Positions 54,733 to 64,000 are shown, counted from the stretch's first letter. The stretch: 64,000 nt of DNA from Streptomyces rishiriensis (GCF_003112535.1 NZ_BEWA01000003.1:62001-126000); one strand, 5' to 3'. Notes: generated from the letters alone by a model not told the origin. Numbers and translations: made by a program.

Positions 54733-56319
54733 GTGGACCAGTTGGCCCTGTTGTTCGTCCTGCTGCTCGGGGCCGTGGTGAGCGTCCCGGTGGGGGACCG
54801 GTTCGGGTTGCCCGCGCCGGTGCTGATGACCCTGCTCGGCATCGTCCTCGCGGTGCTCGACTTCGTCCCCAACGTGGACGTCCCGCCCGACCTGATCCTG
54901 CCCCTCCTGCTGCCGCCGCTGCTGTACGCGGCGGTGCGGCGGACCTCGTGGCGGCAGTTCGCGGCGAACGTGCGGCCGATCTTCCTGCTCGCCGTGGCGC
55001 TGGTCTTCGTCACGACGATCTGCGTGGCCGCCGTGGCCCACACGATCGTGCCGGGTCTGCCGGTCGCCGCCGCCGTCGCGCTGGGGGCGCTCGTCGCGCC
55101 GCCCGACCCCGTGGCGGCGACCGCCGTGGCGGGGCAGCTCGGCCTGCCCCGCCGGCTGGTGTCCATCCTGGAGGGCGAGGGGCTGTTCAACGACGTCACG
55201 GCCATCGTGCTCTACCACGTGGCGATCGCGGCTGCCGTGAGCGGGTCGTTCTCGCCGTGGCGGGCCGGTCTCGACCTGGTCCTGTCCGCCGTGGTGGCGG
55301 TGGCCGTGGGCGTCGGGCTCGGGTGGGGCGCGAACCGGCTGCTGGACGTCCTCGGGGACACCACGCTGCAGATCGGCCTGACGCTGCTGGTGCCGTACGC
55401 CTCGTACGTCCTGGCGGAGGAGTTCCACGGGTCCGGGGTGCTGGCCGTGCTGACCACCGCGCTGTTCCTCGCCGAGTACGCCACCGACCCCGACGACGTG
55501 CTGACCCGGCTGGCCGGCCACACCTTCTGGGACATCATCGACACCCTCGTCACGGGCGTCGCGTTCGGACTGATCGGTCTGGAACTGCACAACGCGCTCC
55601 GCACGGCTTCCGGACGGTGGGAGGAGATGCTCGGGTGGGCGGGCGTGATCGTGGCGGTGGTCGTCGTTGTACGGCTGCTGTGGCTGATGCCCGCGACCTG
55701 GCTGACGCAACGGCTGCACGCCAGGAAGGACCACCTGGAGGACATCCCGACGAACTGGCGGGAGACCGTCGTCATGTGGTGGTCCGGGATGCGCGGGGTG
55801 GCCTCGGTGGCGTTGGCGCTGGCCGTCCCGCTGAAGACCGACGACGGGGGACCCTTCCCCGACCGGGACGAGATCGTCTTCATCGCGTTCGGCGTGATCA
55901 TGGCGACGCTGGTGCTGCAGGGGCTCACCCTGCCGTGGCTGGTGAAGCGGCTCGGCGTGCAGTCGGACACCGACCGGGAGAAGGCGTTCGAGAAGGAGCT
56001 GGCGGTGCGGGCCGCGAAGGCGGCGAAGCAGCGGCTGCGCGAGATCGAGTCCGAGGAGGACCTCTCGGAGGAGCTCTCCGAGCAGATGCTGCGGCGCGCC
56101 TTCGACATCGGGCTGCGGATCAGCCCGGACGTCGGGGAGGACGAGCGGCGCGAGGGGCACGACCAGCGGGTGCGCCGCCTCAAGCGGGTGCGGCGGATCC
56201 AGAACGAGATGCTGAGCGCGGCGCGGCACGAGGTGGTGGCGGCGCGCAGCGAGGCGGGCGCCGACCCCGAGATCGTGGACCGGGTGCTGCGCCACCTGGA
56301 CGTGCGCAGCCTGCGCTGA
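54733..56319 (+). CDS. CPA1-family Na+/H+ antiporter
   Basis: A 528-residue membrane protein with about 12 helices and a cytoplasmic helical tail (about 420-528, Arg/Glu-rich). ALVAPPDPVAATAVAGQLGLP and EGEGLFNDVTAIVLY carry the conserved CPA1 ion-binding Asp (FND). MWWSGMRGVASVALALAVP near the end is also a family signature. It exports Na+ or K+ in exchange for protons for pH and salt tolerance. GTG at 54733. No regulator is adjacent. Confidence 0.93.
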   Translation: MDQLALLFVLLLGAVVSVPVGDRFGLPAPVLMTLLGIVLAVLDFVPNVDVPPDLILPLLLPPLLYAAVRRTSWRQFAANVRPIFLLAVALVFVTTICVAAVAHTIVPGLPVAAAVALGALVAPPDPVAATAVAGQLGLPRRLVSILEGEGLFNDVTAIVLYHVAIAAAVSGSFSPWRAGLDLVLSAVVAVAVGVGLGWGANRLLDVLGDTTLQIGLTLLVPYASYVLAEEFHGSGVLAVLTTALFLAEYATDPDDVLTRLAGHTFWDIIDTLVTGVAFGLIGLELHNALRTASGRWEEMLGWAGVIVAVVVVVRLLWLMPATWLTQRLHARKDHLEDIPTNWRETVVMWWSGMRGVASVALALAVPLKTDDGGPFPDRDEIVFIAFGVIMATLVLQGLTLPWLVKRLGVQSDTDREKAFEKELAVRAAKAAKQRLREIESEEDLSEELSEQMLRRAFDIGLRISPDVGEDERREGHDQRVRRLKRVRRIQNEMLSAARHEVVAARSEAGADPEIVDRVLRHLDVRSLR

Positions 56320-56680
56320 GGCGCTGAGCCGCTGTGCTGCCGAGGTGGACGGGCGGGCAGGCGGACGGGCCCGTGGCCTGGGCCCGCGGGGCGCGCCGCC
56401 CACGGGGTCGCCCCCCCGGGTATGCCGAGGCCACCGGGTTCTCCGGGGCGGCGATCGGGTCGGCGCGGCCTTCGCCCGGCCGGGTCGGTCGGGCCGGCCC
56501 GCGCGCCGGACGTCGCCGCCACACCGTCGCCGCCACATCGCACCGGCGCGCCTCCCCGGCCGCCGGACACGTCACCCCTCGAAGGTCGTCCCCGTCGCCC
56601 CCGTCCCCCCCGTCGCCCTCGTCGTCCCCGTCGCGCCCGTCGTCCAGGTCAACGGGGGTGCGGATCGGGGCGGGCGGCGC
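56320..56680. other. Gene-free stretch between convergent antiporter and channel genes
   Basis: No gene is seen. It holds a 9-bp imperfect tandem array CCCGTCGCC (six units, 56591-56644). A strongly biased GC region precedes it, and no convincing terminator hairpin with a T-run could be found. Confidence 0.5.
56591..56644. repeat. 9-bp imperfect tandem repeat
   Basis: Six units of CCCGTCGCC-like sequence (CCCGTCGCC, CCCGTCCCC, CCCGTCGCC, CTCGTCGTC, CCCGTCGCG, CCCGTCGTC) lie just downstream of the mscS stop codon. Intergenic; no role evident. Confidence 0.75.
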
Positions 56681-57793
56681 TCAGCGGGCCGTGCGCGGTG
56701 ATTCGGGGGCGCGGCGGGCCGCACCGTCGGGGGAGGAGCTCTGGGCCGGCAGACGGCCCGGAGGCAGCGCCGCGTGCGCGGTGTTGACCCGCGGCAGCGC
56801 GTACGGGTGTTCCTTCCACAGCCAGCGGATCATCTCCTCGCGGACCTTGACCCGCACCGTCCAGATGTCGTCGGAGTCCTTGGCCGTGACCAGCGCCCGC
56901 ACCTGCATGGTGTTGGGCGTGGTGTCCGTGACGTCCAGACCGCAGGCGCGGCCGTCCCAGGCCGGGCACTCGCGCAGGATGTCGCGTAGCTTCTCGCGCA
57001 TCGCCTCCACCGGCGCCGCGTGGTCGACGTGCCAGTAGACGATGCCGGTCATCTGCGGGGTGCCGCGCGACCAGTTCTCGAACGGCTTCGAGGTGAAGTA
57101 CGACACGGGCATCGTGATGCGGCGCTCGTCCCAGGTGCGCACGGTCAGGAAGGTCAGGGTGATCTCCTCGATCGTGCCCCACTCGCCGTCCACCACCACG
57201 GTGTCGCCGATGCGCACCATGTCGCCGAACGCGATCTGCAGGCCGGCGAACAGGTTGCTCAGGGTGGACTGGGCGGCCACACCGGCGACGATGCCGAGGA
57301 TCCCGGCGGAGGCCAGCAGGGAGGCGCCCGCCGCGCGCATCGCGGGGAACGTCAGCAGCATCGCGGCGGCCGCGACCACGCCGACGACGGCCGAGACCAC
57401 CCGCATGATCAGCGACACCTGGGTCCGCACCCTGCGGACCCGGGCCGCGTCGCGGTGCATCCGCGCGTAGTGCGAGTACGACGTCTCGACGACCGCCCCG
57501 GCGATCCGGATCACCAGCCAGGCCGCCGAGCCGATCAGCACCAGGGTGAGGGTGCGGCCGATGCCGACCTTGTGGTCCTGCAGCATCTGCGCCTGGTCGT
57601 AAGACCCTCTCAGCATCGCCGCGCACAGCACCAGCTGATACGGGATGCGACCACGGCGCAGCAGGCCCCAGAGAGAGGTCTCGGGGTGCCGCTGGTCGGC
57701 CTTGCACAGCAGACGGTCGGTGGCCCAGCCGATCAAAAAGGTCAGCGCCACCGAGCCGCCCACCACGATCACGGGGCGGAGCAGGTTCTCCAT
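56681..57793 (-). CDS. MscS-family mechanosensitive ion channel
   Basis: A 370-residue membrane protein. Three or four transmembrane helices lie at about 5-25, 80-102, 125-150 and 155-190. The pore-lining third helix and following segment ASAGILGIVAGVAAQSTLSNLFAGLQIAFGDMVRIGDTV are typical of MscS, as is the beta domain EWGTIEEITLTFLTVRTWDERRITMP. The C-terminal tail is Pro/Ser-rich. It releases solutes on hypo-osmotic shock. The ATG at 57793 is the first in frame. It is convergent with the antiporter. Confidence 0.93.
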   Translation of the reverse strand: MENLLRPVIVVGGSVALTFLIGWATDRLLCKADQRHPETSLWGLLRRGRIPYQLVLCAAMLRGSYDQAQMLQDHKVGIGRTLTLVLIGSAAWLVIRIAGAVVETSYSHYARMHRDAARVRRVRTQVSLIMRVVSAVVGVVAAAAMLLTFPAMRAAGASLLASAGILGIVAGVAAQSTLSNLFAGLQIAFGDMVRIGDTVVVDGEWGTIEEITLTFLTVRTWDERRITMPVSYFTSKPFENWSRGTPQMTGIVYWHVDHAAPVEAMREKLRDILRECPAWDGRACGLDVTDTTPNTMQVRALVTAKDSDDIWTVRVKVREEMIRWLWKEHPYALPRVNTAHAALPPGRLPAQSSSPDGAARRAPESPRTAR

Positions 57794-57891
57794 GCCTTCG
57801 AACGTAACCGGGTCCGCGTGACCTTGAACCTGCTACTTCTGTGAGGAGGCGCACGCACGGCGCCGTCGGCGCAGGCTGGCACGATGGGCGC

Positions 57892-58461
57892 ATGAACATC
57901 ATGCTCTTCCATTCGACCTACGGTCTGCGGCCCGCGGTGCGCTCCGCGGCGGACCGGCTGCGCGCCGCCGGACACGAGGTCAGCACCCCCGACCTCTTCG
58001 ACGGGCGCACGTTCGGCACGGTCGAGGAGGGCATGGCGTACAAGGAGGAGACCGGCAAGGACGAGCTGCTGAGGAGAGCGGTTCTGGCCGCCGCTCCCTA
58101 CTCGGAGCGAGGGCTGGTCTACGCCGGGTTCTCGCTGGGCGCCTCCGTCGCGCAGACCCTCGCCCTCGGCGACGCCAGGGCGCGCGGCCTGCTGCTCCTG
58201 CACGGCACCTCGGACCTCGCGCCGAACGTCACGGTGGACGACCTGCCGGTGCAGCTGCACGTGGCCGAGCCGGACCCGTTCGAGACCGACGACTGGCTGA
58301 GCGCCTGGTACCTGCAGATGGGCCGAGCCGGCGCCGACGTGGAGATCTACCGCTACGCGGGCGCCGGGCACCTGTACACCGACCCCGACCTGCCCGACTA
58401 CGACGAGGAGGCCGCCGAGGCCACCTGGCGGGTGGCGCTCGGCTTCCTCGAGAGCCTGTGA
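57892..58461 (+). CDS. Dienelactone hydrolase-like alpha/beta hydrolase
   Basis: A 189-residue alpha/beta hydrolase. The N-terminal HSTYGLRPAVRSAADRLRAAGHEVSTPDLFDG is the dienelactone hydrolase pattern. The nucleophile is Ser81 in AGFSLGAS, where classical dienelactone hydrolases carry Cys. The acid is probably in AEPDPF and the His in AGAGHLYTD. The natural substrate is unknown. The ATG at 57892 has no strong ribosome site. It is convergent with phoD, with 36 nt between stops. Confidence 0.88.
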   Translation: MNIMLFHSTYGLRPAVRSAADRLRAAGHEVSTPDLFDGRTFGTVEEGMAYKEETGKDELLRRAVLAAAPYSERGLVYAGFSLGASVAQTLALGDARARGLLLLHGTSDLAPNVTVDDLPVQLHVAEPDPFETDDWLSAWYLQMGRAGADVEIYRYAGAGHLYTDPDLPDYDEEAAEATWRVALGFLESL

Positions 58462-58497
58462 CCGGGAGCCGCGCGGCCGGATCCCCTCGGCCGGCGG

Positions 58498-60177
58498 CTA
58501 CACCGGGTCGTACGTGCGCTCCACCTTCTGCGTGCCGCTGCGCGTGCGGTACGAGCGGGACCAGGAGGAGGTCGCCGCGGGGCTCGTCTTGTCGGACACG
58601 ACGTAGTAGTCCATCTGCGCGCGCTCGGCGGTGATGTCCAGGACGCCGTAGCCGTGCCGGTCGGTGTCCACGAAGTGCACATGCCGGTTGGCGGCCCGGA
58701 TGACCGGGGAGGCGACCGCGGTGAGGGTGCCCTCGGGGACCTTCACGATGTCGTCGAGGTTGTCGGAGGTCACCGAGGTGACGACGAACTCCGTGGCGGC
58801 CGAGGCCGACAGGGGGTAGGTCCCCGCGTCCACCGGCACGTCGTTCGCCCACGCCATGTGGATGTCGCCGGTCAGGAAGACCGTGTTGCGGATGGCGTTC
58901 GCGCGCAGGTGGGCGAGGAGCTCACGGCGGTCGTCGGTGTAGCCGTCCCACTGGTCGGTGTTGAGGCCGAGGCCGTCCTCGGGCAGGCCGAGCAGCTTGG
59001 CCAGCGGTTTGAACAGGTCGGCGGAGAGCGAGCCGATCACGAACGGCGAGATCATCACCGAGTTGCCGACCAGCCGCCAGGCGGTGTCGGACGCCTTCAG
59101 TCCGGCCTTCAGCCAGTCCAGTTGGGCGCGGCCGGTGATCGTGCGGTCCGGGTCGTCCACGGTGCCCTTGCCGACGGCGACCTGCTGGGAGCGGAAGGAC
59201 CGCAGGTCCAGCAGGGACAGGTCGGCGAGCTTGCCGAAGCGCAGCCGGCGGTAGGTGGTGCCGGCGATCGCCGGGCGGACCGGCATCCACTCGAAGTAGG
59301 CCTGCTTGGCGGCCGCCTGACGGGCCGACCAGGCGCCCTCGGCGCCCTCGGTGTGGTTCTCCGCGCCGCCCGACCAGCTGTCGTTGGCGAACTCGTGGTC
59401 GTCCCAGATCGCGATGACGGGCGCCTTGGTGTGCAGCGCCTGAAGGTCCGGGTCGGTCTTGTACTTGCCGTGCCGGGCGCGGTAGTCGGCGAGCGTGAGG
59501 ATCTCGTGGGCGGGAGCGGTCTGCCGTACGACCGTGCCGCGCGTGCCGTACTGGCCGGTGCCGTACTCGTAGATGTAGTCGCCCAGGTGCAGCCAGGCGT
59601 CCAGGTCACCGCGGGCCGCGAGGTGGCGGTACGAGGAGAAGTAGCCGGCCTCCCAGTTGGCGCAGGAGACCACGCCGAAGCGTAGGCCGGTCACCGACGC
59701 GTCCGCCGCCGGTGCGGTGCGGGTGCGCGCCACCGGGGAGTCGACGCCGCCGGCCGAGAAGCGGAACCAGTAGTCGGTGGCGGGCGCGAGGCCGCGGATG
59801 TCGGCCTTGACGGTGTGGTCGGACGCGGCGGTCGCGGTGGTCTTCCCCTGGGCGACGACGTCCGTGAGCGCCTTGTCCCGGGCGACCGTCCAGCTCACCT
59901 CGGTGTCCGGGCCGAGTCCGGAGCCCGGTATCGCCTCGGCGGTGGGCGTCACCCGGGTCCACAGCAGGACGCCGTCGGGCAGCGGGTCGCCGGAGGCGAG
60001 GCCGTGCAGGAAGACGGGGGCCTCGGCGGCGCGGGCGGGCAGCGCGGAGAGGAGCGGGCCGGCCAGCACGGCGGTGGCGGCAGCCGCCTTGACGACCGTA
60101 CGGCGGCGCGGGGACGGCGAGTCGGGGCGCTGCGACAAGGCGTCGGCGCTCTCGGATGTTCCGTGTCTACTGGTCAC
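58498..60177 (-). CDS. phoD: PhoD-type alkaline phosphatase/phosphodiesterase, Tat-exported
   Basis: A 559-residue secreted metallophosphatase. The twin-arginine signal is RRRTVVKA at 24-31 with a hydrophobic stretch and ALPARA cleavage site near residue 50. An N-terminal fibronectin-like domain [19 protein letters not shown] precedes the metal core: [34 protein letters not shown] and [10 protein letters not shown]. These bind the Ca/Fe site. The GTG at 60177 has no ribosome site; TAATCT lies 8 nt upstream, so a leaderless transcript is possible. No clear PHO box is visible upstream. Confidence 0.94.
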   Translation of the reverse strand: MTSRHGTSESADALSQRPDSPSPRRRTVVKAAAATAVLAGPLLSALPARAAEAPVFLHGLASGDPLPDGVLLWTRVTPTAEAIPGSGLGPDTEVSWTVARDKALTDVVAQGKTTATAASDHTVKADIRGLAPATDYWFRFSAGGVDSPVARTRTAPAADASVTGLRFGVVSCANWEAGYFSSYRHLAARGDLDAWLHLGDYIYEYGTGQYGTRGTVVRQTAPAHEILTLADYRARHGKYKTDPDLQALHTKAPVIAIWDDHEFANDSWSGGAENHTEGAEGAWSARQAAAKQAYFEWMPVRPAIAGTTYRRLRFGKLADLSLLDLRSFRSQQVAVGKGTVDDPDRTITGRAQLDWLKAGLKASDTAWRLVGNSVMISPFVIGSLSADLFKPLAKLLGLPEDGLGLNTDQWDGYTDDRRELLAHLRANAIRNTVFLTGDIHMAWANDVPVDAGTYPLSASAATEFVVTSVTSDNLDDIVKVPEGTLTAVASPVIRAANRHVHFVDTDRHGYGVLDITAERAQMDYYVVSDKTSPAATSSWSRSYRTRSGTQKVERTYDPV

Positions 60178-60207
60178 GGCCGATCAGATTACTGACCGGT
60201 ACTACAT

Positions 60208-60243
60208 AAGAGCGGGCGAACTCCCAAAAGTTCGCCCGCTCTT
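60208..60243 (-). terminator. Hairpin between the DsbA-like gene and phoD
   Basis: AAGAGCGGGCGAAC (60208-60221) pairs perfectly over 14 bp with GTTCGCCCGCTCTT (60230-60243) around an 8-nt loop TCCCAAAA. It follows the DsbA-like gene on the minus strand and precedes the phoD start by about 30 nt, so it should insulate phoD from read-through. Confidence 0.75.
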
Positions 60244-60286
60244 CCTCGAAGCGTCGGATCGGCCGCCGCTCAGGAGACGTCAGCCG

Positions 60287-61096
60287 TCAGCCCTTGAGGG
60301 CCTCGCCCACGACCTTCTCGAAATCGGCCACGGTCAGCAGGGGGTTGCCGCCGTTGAGCTGCTTGCCGTCCATGACGAAGCCCGGAGTGCCGTTCACGCC
60401 CTCCTTGTTGTCGTCGAACGTCTTCGACATGGCCATCGCCCAGGGGTCGTAGGTGCCCTTCTTGACCGCGTCCTGGAACTTCGTGTTGTCCTTCAGCGCG
60501 GTGACGGTGTTCGCGACCTTGATGAGGTAGGCGTCGTCCTTGAACTTGTCGGTCGTCTCGTCGGGGTGCCATTTCGCCGAGTACAGCGCGCTCTTGTACT
60601 CGAGGAACGCCTCGGGGCTGACGTTCAGCGCCGCGCCCAGGGCGCTCAGCGCGTTCTTGGAGCCCTCGCCGTTGTCCTTGTTGTCGATGAACGTGGCCCC
60701 GACGTACTGGAACTTGTACTTGCCGTCGTCGATGTCCTTCTTCATGGTCGCACCGACGGTCTGCTCGAACTGCGCGCACACCGGGCAGCGCGGGTCCTCG
60801 TAGATCTTGAGCGTCTTCTTCGCGCTGCTCTTGCCGATGACCACCGTGGTGCCCTTGGAGCCCGTGGTGTTGGCGGGGGCGACGACCTTGGCGTCCTTCG
60901 CCGACTCCCAGTAGCTCGGCTTGTTGGCCTGGACGACGGCGTACCCTATGCCGCCGGCCACGGCCAGCACGGCGACCGCCGAGCAGGCGACGATGATCTG
61001 CCGCCTGACCTTGGCGCGCTTGGCCTCGCGCTCGCGCTCGATGCGCAGCCGCTCCCGGGCCGCGGTCTTGGACGCAGCGCTGTTCCGCTTGCTCAT
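60287..61096 (-). CDS. Membrane-anchored DsbA-like thioredoxin-fold protein
   Basis: A 269-residue protein. A basic, coiled-coil cytoplasmic N-terminus (about 1-32) precedes one transmembrane helix (about 33-56). The extracytoplasmic DsbA domain has the redox motif Cys104-Pro-Val-Cys107 in YEDPRCPVCAQFE and the cis-Pro segment NGTPGFVMDGK. It probably oxidises or isomerises disulfides in exported proteins. The ATG at 61096 is preceded by GGAGAAA. It lies 97 nt downstream of a membrane protein gene on the same strand that could be its partner. Confidence 0.93.
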   Translation of the reverse strand: MSKRNSAASKTAARERLRIEREREAKRAKVRRQIIVACSAVAVLAVAGGIGYAVVQANKPSYWESAKDAKVVAPANTTGSKGTTVVIGKSSAKKTLKIYEDPRCPVCAQFEQTVGATMKKDIDDGKYKFQYVGATFIDNKDNGEGSKNALSALGAALNVSPEAFLEYKSALYSAKWHPDETTDKFKDDAYLIKVANTVTALKDNTKFQDAVKKGTYDPWAMAMSKTFDDNKEGVNGTPGFVMDGKQLNGGNPLLTVADFEKVVGEALKG

Positions 61097-61193
61097 GATT
61101 TCTCCAAAGGGACGCGCACCCGTCGGGTACGCGGAAGTTCTGTGGGGACGTGCAGGACGGGGACCGAGTCCAGCTCGGCTGCCGCCGGTCCGG

Positions 61194-61886
61194 TCAGACC
61201 GCGGCGGCCGGGCACGGCGGGCCACGCCGTCCCAGGGAGTGCACGAGGATCCGCTCGCGGACGGTGGCCGTACGGGAGGCGGGGCGCGGCAGGCGGCGGG
61301 CCGCCGGGGCACGCCGTACGCCCACGGCGGCGACGGCCAGCAGCAGCGGTCGGAAGGTGTTCGCGGTGGCCGCCCGCAGCAGCTGGGCCAGCGCCCGCTC
61401 GCCCCGGCGCAGCCAGGCGGCGGCGAGTAGGCCGACGCAGACGTGCGCGGCGAGCAGCAGCCAGGCGGTCGCCGGGTCGGCGTGGGCCAGCAGAGCGCCG
61501 AGCCCGTCGGTGTCGGCGCCGGTGACCTGGGCCAGCGGGGTGCCGAAGGGCGTCCCGTCGCCGCACAGCACGTCCCAGCCGACCGAGGCCAGCGGGCCGG
61601 CGACCGGGCCGCCCGCCCGGCCGTAGCAGACGTGCTGCCCGGTGGTGAAGACGGTGTCTGCGGCCAGCTCCAGCGGGATCAGCAGGGCGGCGATCCGCCC
61701 GAAGCCGCGCTCGCGGCCGGCGAGGGCGTACGCGAGGGCGAACACGGCGGCCGCGATGGCGGCCACCGTGTTGAGCGGCAGCGGGACCCGCGACAGCAGC
61801 ACGTGCGACGCGCTGCTGAGCGTCACGACGAAGGCCGTGAACAGCGCCGCGCGTACGGCTCTGAGGCGGGTCCCGGATATGTCCAT
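61194..61886 (-). CDS. Integral membrane protein of unknown function
   Basis: A 230-residue protein with about five hydrophobic helices (about 10-30, 38-56, 65-80, 140-158, 175-190). Cysteines lie in TGQHVCYGRAG and WDVLCGDG, exposed between the second and third helix pair, and a further Cys in AAHVCVGLLAA. The C-terminal 35 residues are Arg/Pro-rich. The ATG at 61886 follows no clear ribosome site. Its stop is 97 nt before the DsbA-like gene. A role in the same thiol pathway is possible but unproven; no VKOR-type CxxC pair is seen. Confidence 0.75.
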   Translation of the reverse strand: MDISGTRLRAVRAALFTAFVVTLSSASHVLLSRVPLPLNTVAAIAAAVFALAYALAGRERGFGRIAALLIPLELAADTVFTTGQHVCYGRAGGPVAGPLASVGWDVLCGDGTPFGTPLAQVTGADTDGLGALLAHADPATAWLLLAAHVCVGLLAAAWLRRGERALAQLLRAATANTFRPLLLAVAAVGVRRAPAARRLPRPASRTATVRERILVHSLGRRGPPCPAAAV

Positions 61887-61953
61887 TGCGGAGGAGAGTT
61901 TGCCACGTGCTCCTGTAGGAGACCGCTAAAGGGTTCCTGTGAGCAGCGGACCG

Positions 61954-63294
61954 TTAGAGACCTGGAATCCGGCCGTTGCGGAACAGGTCGACGAAGATCT
62001 GGTGGTCGGCGCGCGCGCGGGCGCCGTAGGCGTGCGCGAAGTCGACCAGCAGCGGCGCGAAGCCGTCCTCGTCGGCCGCGATGGCGGCGTCGATGGCCCG
62101 CTCCGTCGAGAACGGCACCAGCGACTCGCCGGACTGGTCGTCCGCGGCCGCGTGCATGGTGGCCGTGGCCCGGCCCAGGTCGGCGACGACGGCCGCGATC
62201 TCCTCCGGATCGTCGATGTCGCCCCAGTTCAGGTCGACCGCGTACGGCGAGACCTCGGCGACCAGCTGTCCCGCGCCGTCCAGCTCGGTCCAGCCCAGCC
62301 ACGGGTCGGCGTGCGCCTGCAGGGCGCGCTGGGAGATCACCGTGCGGTGGCCCTCGTGCTGGAAGTAGCCGCGGATCGCCGGGTCGGTGACGTGCCGGGA
62401 GACGGCCGGGGTCTGGGCCTGCTTGATGTAGATCACCACGTCGTTCTCCAGGGCGTCGCTGTTGCCCTCCAGGAGGATGTTGTACGACGGCAGGCCCGCC
62501 GAGCCGATGCCGATGCCGCGGCGGCCGACGACGTCCTTGACACGGTAGGAGTCCGGACGGGTCAGCGAGGACTCCGGCAGCGTCTCCAGATAGCCGTCGA
62601 AGGCGGCCAGGACCTTGTAGCGGGTCGCCGCGTCCAGCTCGATGGAGCCGCCGCCCGGCGCGAAGCGCCGCTCGAAGTCGCGGATCTCCGTCATCGAGTC
62701 CAGCAGCCCGAAGCGGGTCAGCGAGCGGGCGTCGCGCAGGGCGTCCAGCAGCGGGCCCTGGGCGGTGTCCAGGGTGAAGGGGGGCACCTCGTCGCTCTTG
62801 GCGCCGGTCGCCAGCGCGTGGACGCGCTCGCGGTAGGCGCCCGCGTAGATCTCCACCAGCTCGGTGATCTGGTCGTCGGAGAGGGCCTTCGCGTACCCGA
62901 TCAGGGCGAGCGAGGCGGACAGCCGCTTGAGGTCCCAGGTGAAGGGGCCGACGTACGCCTCGTCGAAGTCGTTGACGTTGAAGATCAGCCGGCCCGTGGC
63001 GTCCATGTACGTGCCGAAGTTCTCCGCGTGCAGGTCGCCGTGGATCCACACGCGCGAGGTGCGGTCGTCCAGGAACGGGCCGCCCCGCTTGGAGCCGAAG
63101 CCGTCGTTGGCGGTGAGGTCGTGGTAGAAGAGGCCCGCCGTGCCCCGGTAGAACGCGAACGCGGAGGCCGCCATCTTCCGGAACTTCACCCGGAACGCGG
63201 CCGGGTCGGCGGCCAGGAGCTCGCCGAACGCGGTGTCGAAGACGGCGAGGATCTGCTCGCCGCGGTGCTCGTCGTCGAGCTGCGGAACCGACAT
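61954..63294 (-). CDS. DUF2252 family protein (kinase-like fold)
   Basis: A 446-residue cytoplasmic protein. The segment [33 protein letters not shown] (about 83-115) resembles the catalytic HGDLHxxN and the metal-binding D of aminoglycoside phosphotransferase-like kinases. [22 protein letters not shown] (about 255-277) could form a nucleotide loop. [18 protein letters not shown] and a C-terminal [17 protein letters not shown] block complete the family. Substrate unknown. The ATG at 63294 follows AGGAGG. It is divergent from dnaE. Confidence 0.88.
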   Translation of the reverse strand: MSVPQLDDEHRGEQILAVFDTAFGELLAADPAAFRVKFRKMAASAFAFYRGTAGLFYHDLTANDGFGSKRGGPFLDDRTSRVWIHGDLHAENFGTYMDATGRLIFNVNDFDEAYVGPFTWDLKRLSASLALIGYAKALSDDQITELVEIYAGAYRERVHALATGAKSDEVPPFTLDTAQGPLLDALRDARSLTRFGLLDSMTEIRDFERRFAPGGGSIELDAATRYKVLAAFDGYLETLPESSLTRPDSYRVKDVVGRRGIGIGSAGLPSYNILLEGNSDALENDVVIYIKQAQTPAVSRHVTDPAIRGYFQHEGHRTVISQRALQAHADPWLGWTELDGAGQLVAEVSPYAVDLNWGDIDDPEEIAAVVADLGRATATMHAAADDQSGESLVPFSTERAIDAAIAADEDGFAPLLVDFAHAYGARARADHQIFVDLFRNGRIPGL

Positions 63295-63323
63295 CGCTGG
63301 GTGCCTCCTGGTGCATACGTGTA

Positions 63324-63340
63324 CGACAGCGTTTCTGTCG
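63324..63340. promoter_or_regulatory. Dyad in the DUF2252-dnaE divergent intergenic region
   Basis: CGACAG (63324-63329) and CTGTCG (63335-63340) form a perfect inverted repeat with a 5-nt spacer, 30 nt upstream of the DUF2252 start. It may be an operator or a small hairpin in the 5' leader. No assignment is possible from sequence. Confidence 0.3.
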
Positions 63341-63507
63341 TCTCCAACGGGCGGAGCCGTGCGAAAGTGCCCGTGCCCCTCGCTGTGAAGGTACGCGGCC
63401 GAGCCCCCGGAGTGTCAGTGTCGAGGCATAGACTTCGACGCTGTCCCCCGGACCGTCCGCGACCCGTGGGGCGCCCGTCGACCCTTGTTTCCCTGGAGGC
63501 CGCAGCC

Positions 63508-64000
63508 GTGTCAAAGCCGCCGTTCACGCACCTGCACGTCCACACCCAGTACTCGCTGCTGGACGGTGCCGCGCGGCTGAAGGACATGTTCGACGCGTGC
63601 AACGAGATGGGCATGACCCATATCGCCATGTCCGACCACGGCAACCTGCACGGGGCCTATGACTTCTTCCACACCGCGAAGAAGGCCGGAGTCACTCCGA
63701 TCATCGGGATCGAGGCGTACGTCGCCCCCGAGTCGCGGCGCAACAAGCGCAAGATCCAGTGGGGCCAGCCGCACCAGAAGCGCGACGACGTCTCCGGTTC
63801 CGGCGGCTACACCCACAAGACGATCTGGGCGGCGAACGCGACGGGCCTGCACAACCTCTTCAAGCTCTCCTCGGACGCGTACGCCGAGGGCTGGCTCCAG
63901 AAGTGGCCGCGGATGGACAAGGAGACCATCTCCCAGTGGTCCGAGGGGCTCATCGCCTCCACCGGCTGCCCCTCGGGCGAGCTGCAGACCCGGCTGCGCC
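63508..64000 (+). CDS. dnaE: DNA polymerase III alpha subunit DnaE, N-terminal part
   Basis: The first 164 codons of the replicative polymerase; the gene continues beyond base 64000. The N-terminal PHP domain begins [27 protein letters not shown], with the metal-site HLHVHT pair and [25 protein letters not shown] and [12 protein letters not shown] continue it. The GTG at 63508 follows GGAGG at good spacing. Compared with DnaE1 of other actinobacteria (about 1180 residues), only about 14 per cent is visible. Confidence 0.96.
   Translation, partial: MSKPPFTHLHVHTQYSLLDGAARLKDMFDACNEMGMTHIAMSDHGNLHGAYDFFHTAKKAGVTPIIGIEAYVAPESRRNKRKIQWGQPHQKRDDVSGSGGYTHKTIWAANATGLHNLFKLSSDAYAEGWLQKWPRMDKETISQWSEGLIASTGCPSGELQTRLR

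Noticed and set aside
60178..60210. PHO box upstream of phoD
   Set aside because: Looked for GTTCACC-like direct repeats; none was found in the 60 nt before the start codon, so phosphate control could not be supported.

Overview
The window is high-GC actinobacterial core chromosome, almost certainly Streptomyces. The evidence is G/C at nearly every wobble position, frequent GTG starts, a trpE attenuator with a WWW leader peptide, a division cluster without ftsA, SepF and a long DivIVA, and a translational T-box before ileS. From memory, the gene order matches the S. coelicolor SCO2064-SCO2117 region read in reverse. No tRNA, rRNA, IS element, prophage or CRISPR array was seen.

Left part (1-14 kb), biosynthesis and signalling. 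It holds the 5' end of an anthranilate synthase with its trp attenuator, divergent from class II DAHP synthase (aroH). Next are an iron-boxed bacterioferritin-associated ferredoxin facing bacterioferritin, a sulfite-oxidase-like molybdoenzyme, an Nfo-type endonuclease, a PASTA Ser/Thr kinase, and thiO-thiS-thiG behind a TPP riboswitch. After these come a conserved hypothetical protein, an FAD oxidoreductase, an Rv2175c-like DNA-binding protein, thiE, metF and a membrane protein with a prion-like Q/Y/G tail. The association aroG/kinase/Rv2175c/metF also exists in mycobacteria.

Middle-left (14-29 kb), accessory-flavoured core. It holds a phytoene-desaturase-like FAD protein and a DUF4126 membrane protein. 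An apparently self-regulated operon follows: an ABC ATPase with degenerate motifs, a YhgE/Pip permease and a TetR regulator, with a strong operator dyad in front. Then come a HEPN-domain protein, a methyltransferase, a DUF3040 protein, the TgpA-like transglutaminase/DUF58/MoxR operon and a beta-carbonic anhydrase.

Centre (29-47.2 kb), the division and cell-wall (dcw) cluster on the + strand: rsmH-ftsL-ftsI-murE-murF-mraY-murD-ftsW-murG-ftsQ-ftsZ-pgeF-yggS-sepF-yggT-divIVA. It has many 1-4 nt stop/start overlaps and ends at a strong terminator. mraZ, murC, ddl and ftsA are absent from it. Lipid II synthesis (MurE/F/D, MraY, MurG), septal synthesis (FtsI/FtsW), the Z-ring (FtsZ/SepF/FtsQ/FtsL) and polar growth (DivIVA) are therefore encoded together.

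Right part (47-64 kb). A 0.5 kb gene-poor stretch is followed by ileS with its T-box, a histone-H1-like/DksA zinc-finger fusion, lspA, an RluD-type pseudouridine synthase, a GNAT acetyltransferase, a CPA1 Na+/H+ antiporter, an MscS channel, a dienelactone-hydrolase-like protein, a Tat-exported PhoD phosphatase, a membrane-anchored DsbA-like thioredoxin, a membrane protein, a DUF2252 kinase-like protein and the 5' end of dnaE.

I found no clearly novel multi-gene system. The points most worth checking are the degenerate ATPase operon with its 28-bp operator, the H1-DksA fusion, several unexplained perfect dyads in promoters, and the possible gene relic between divIVA and ileS.
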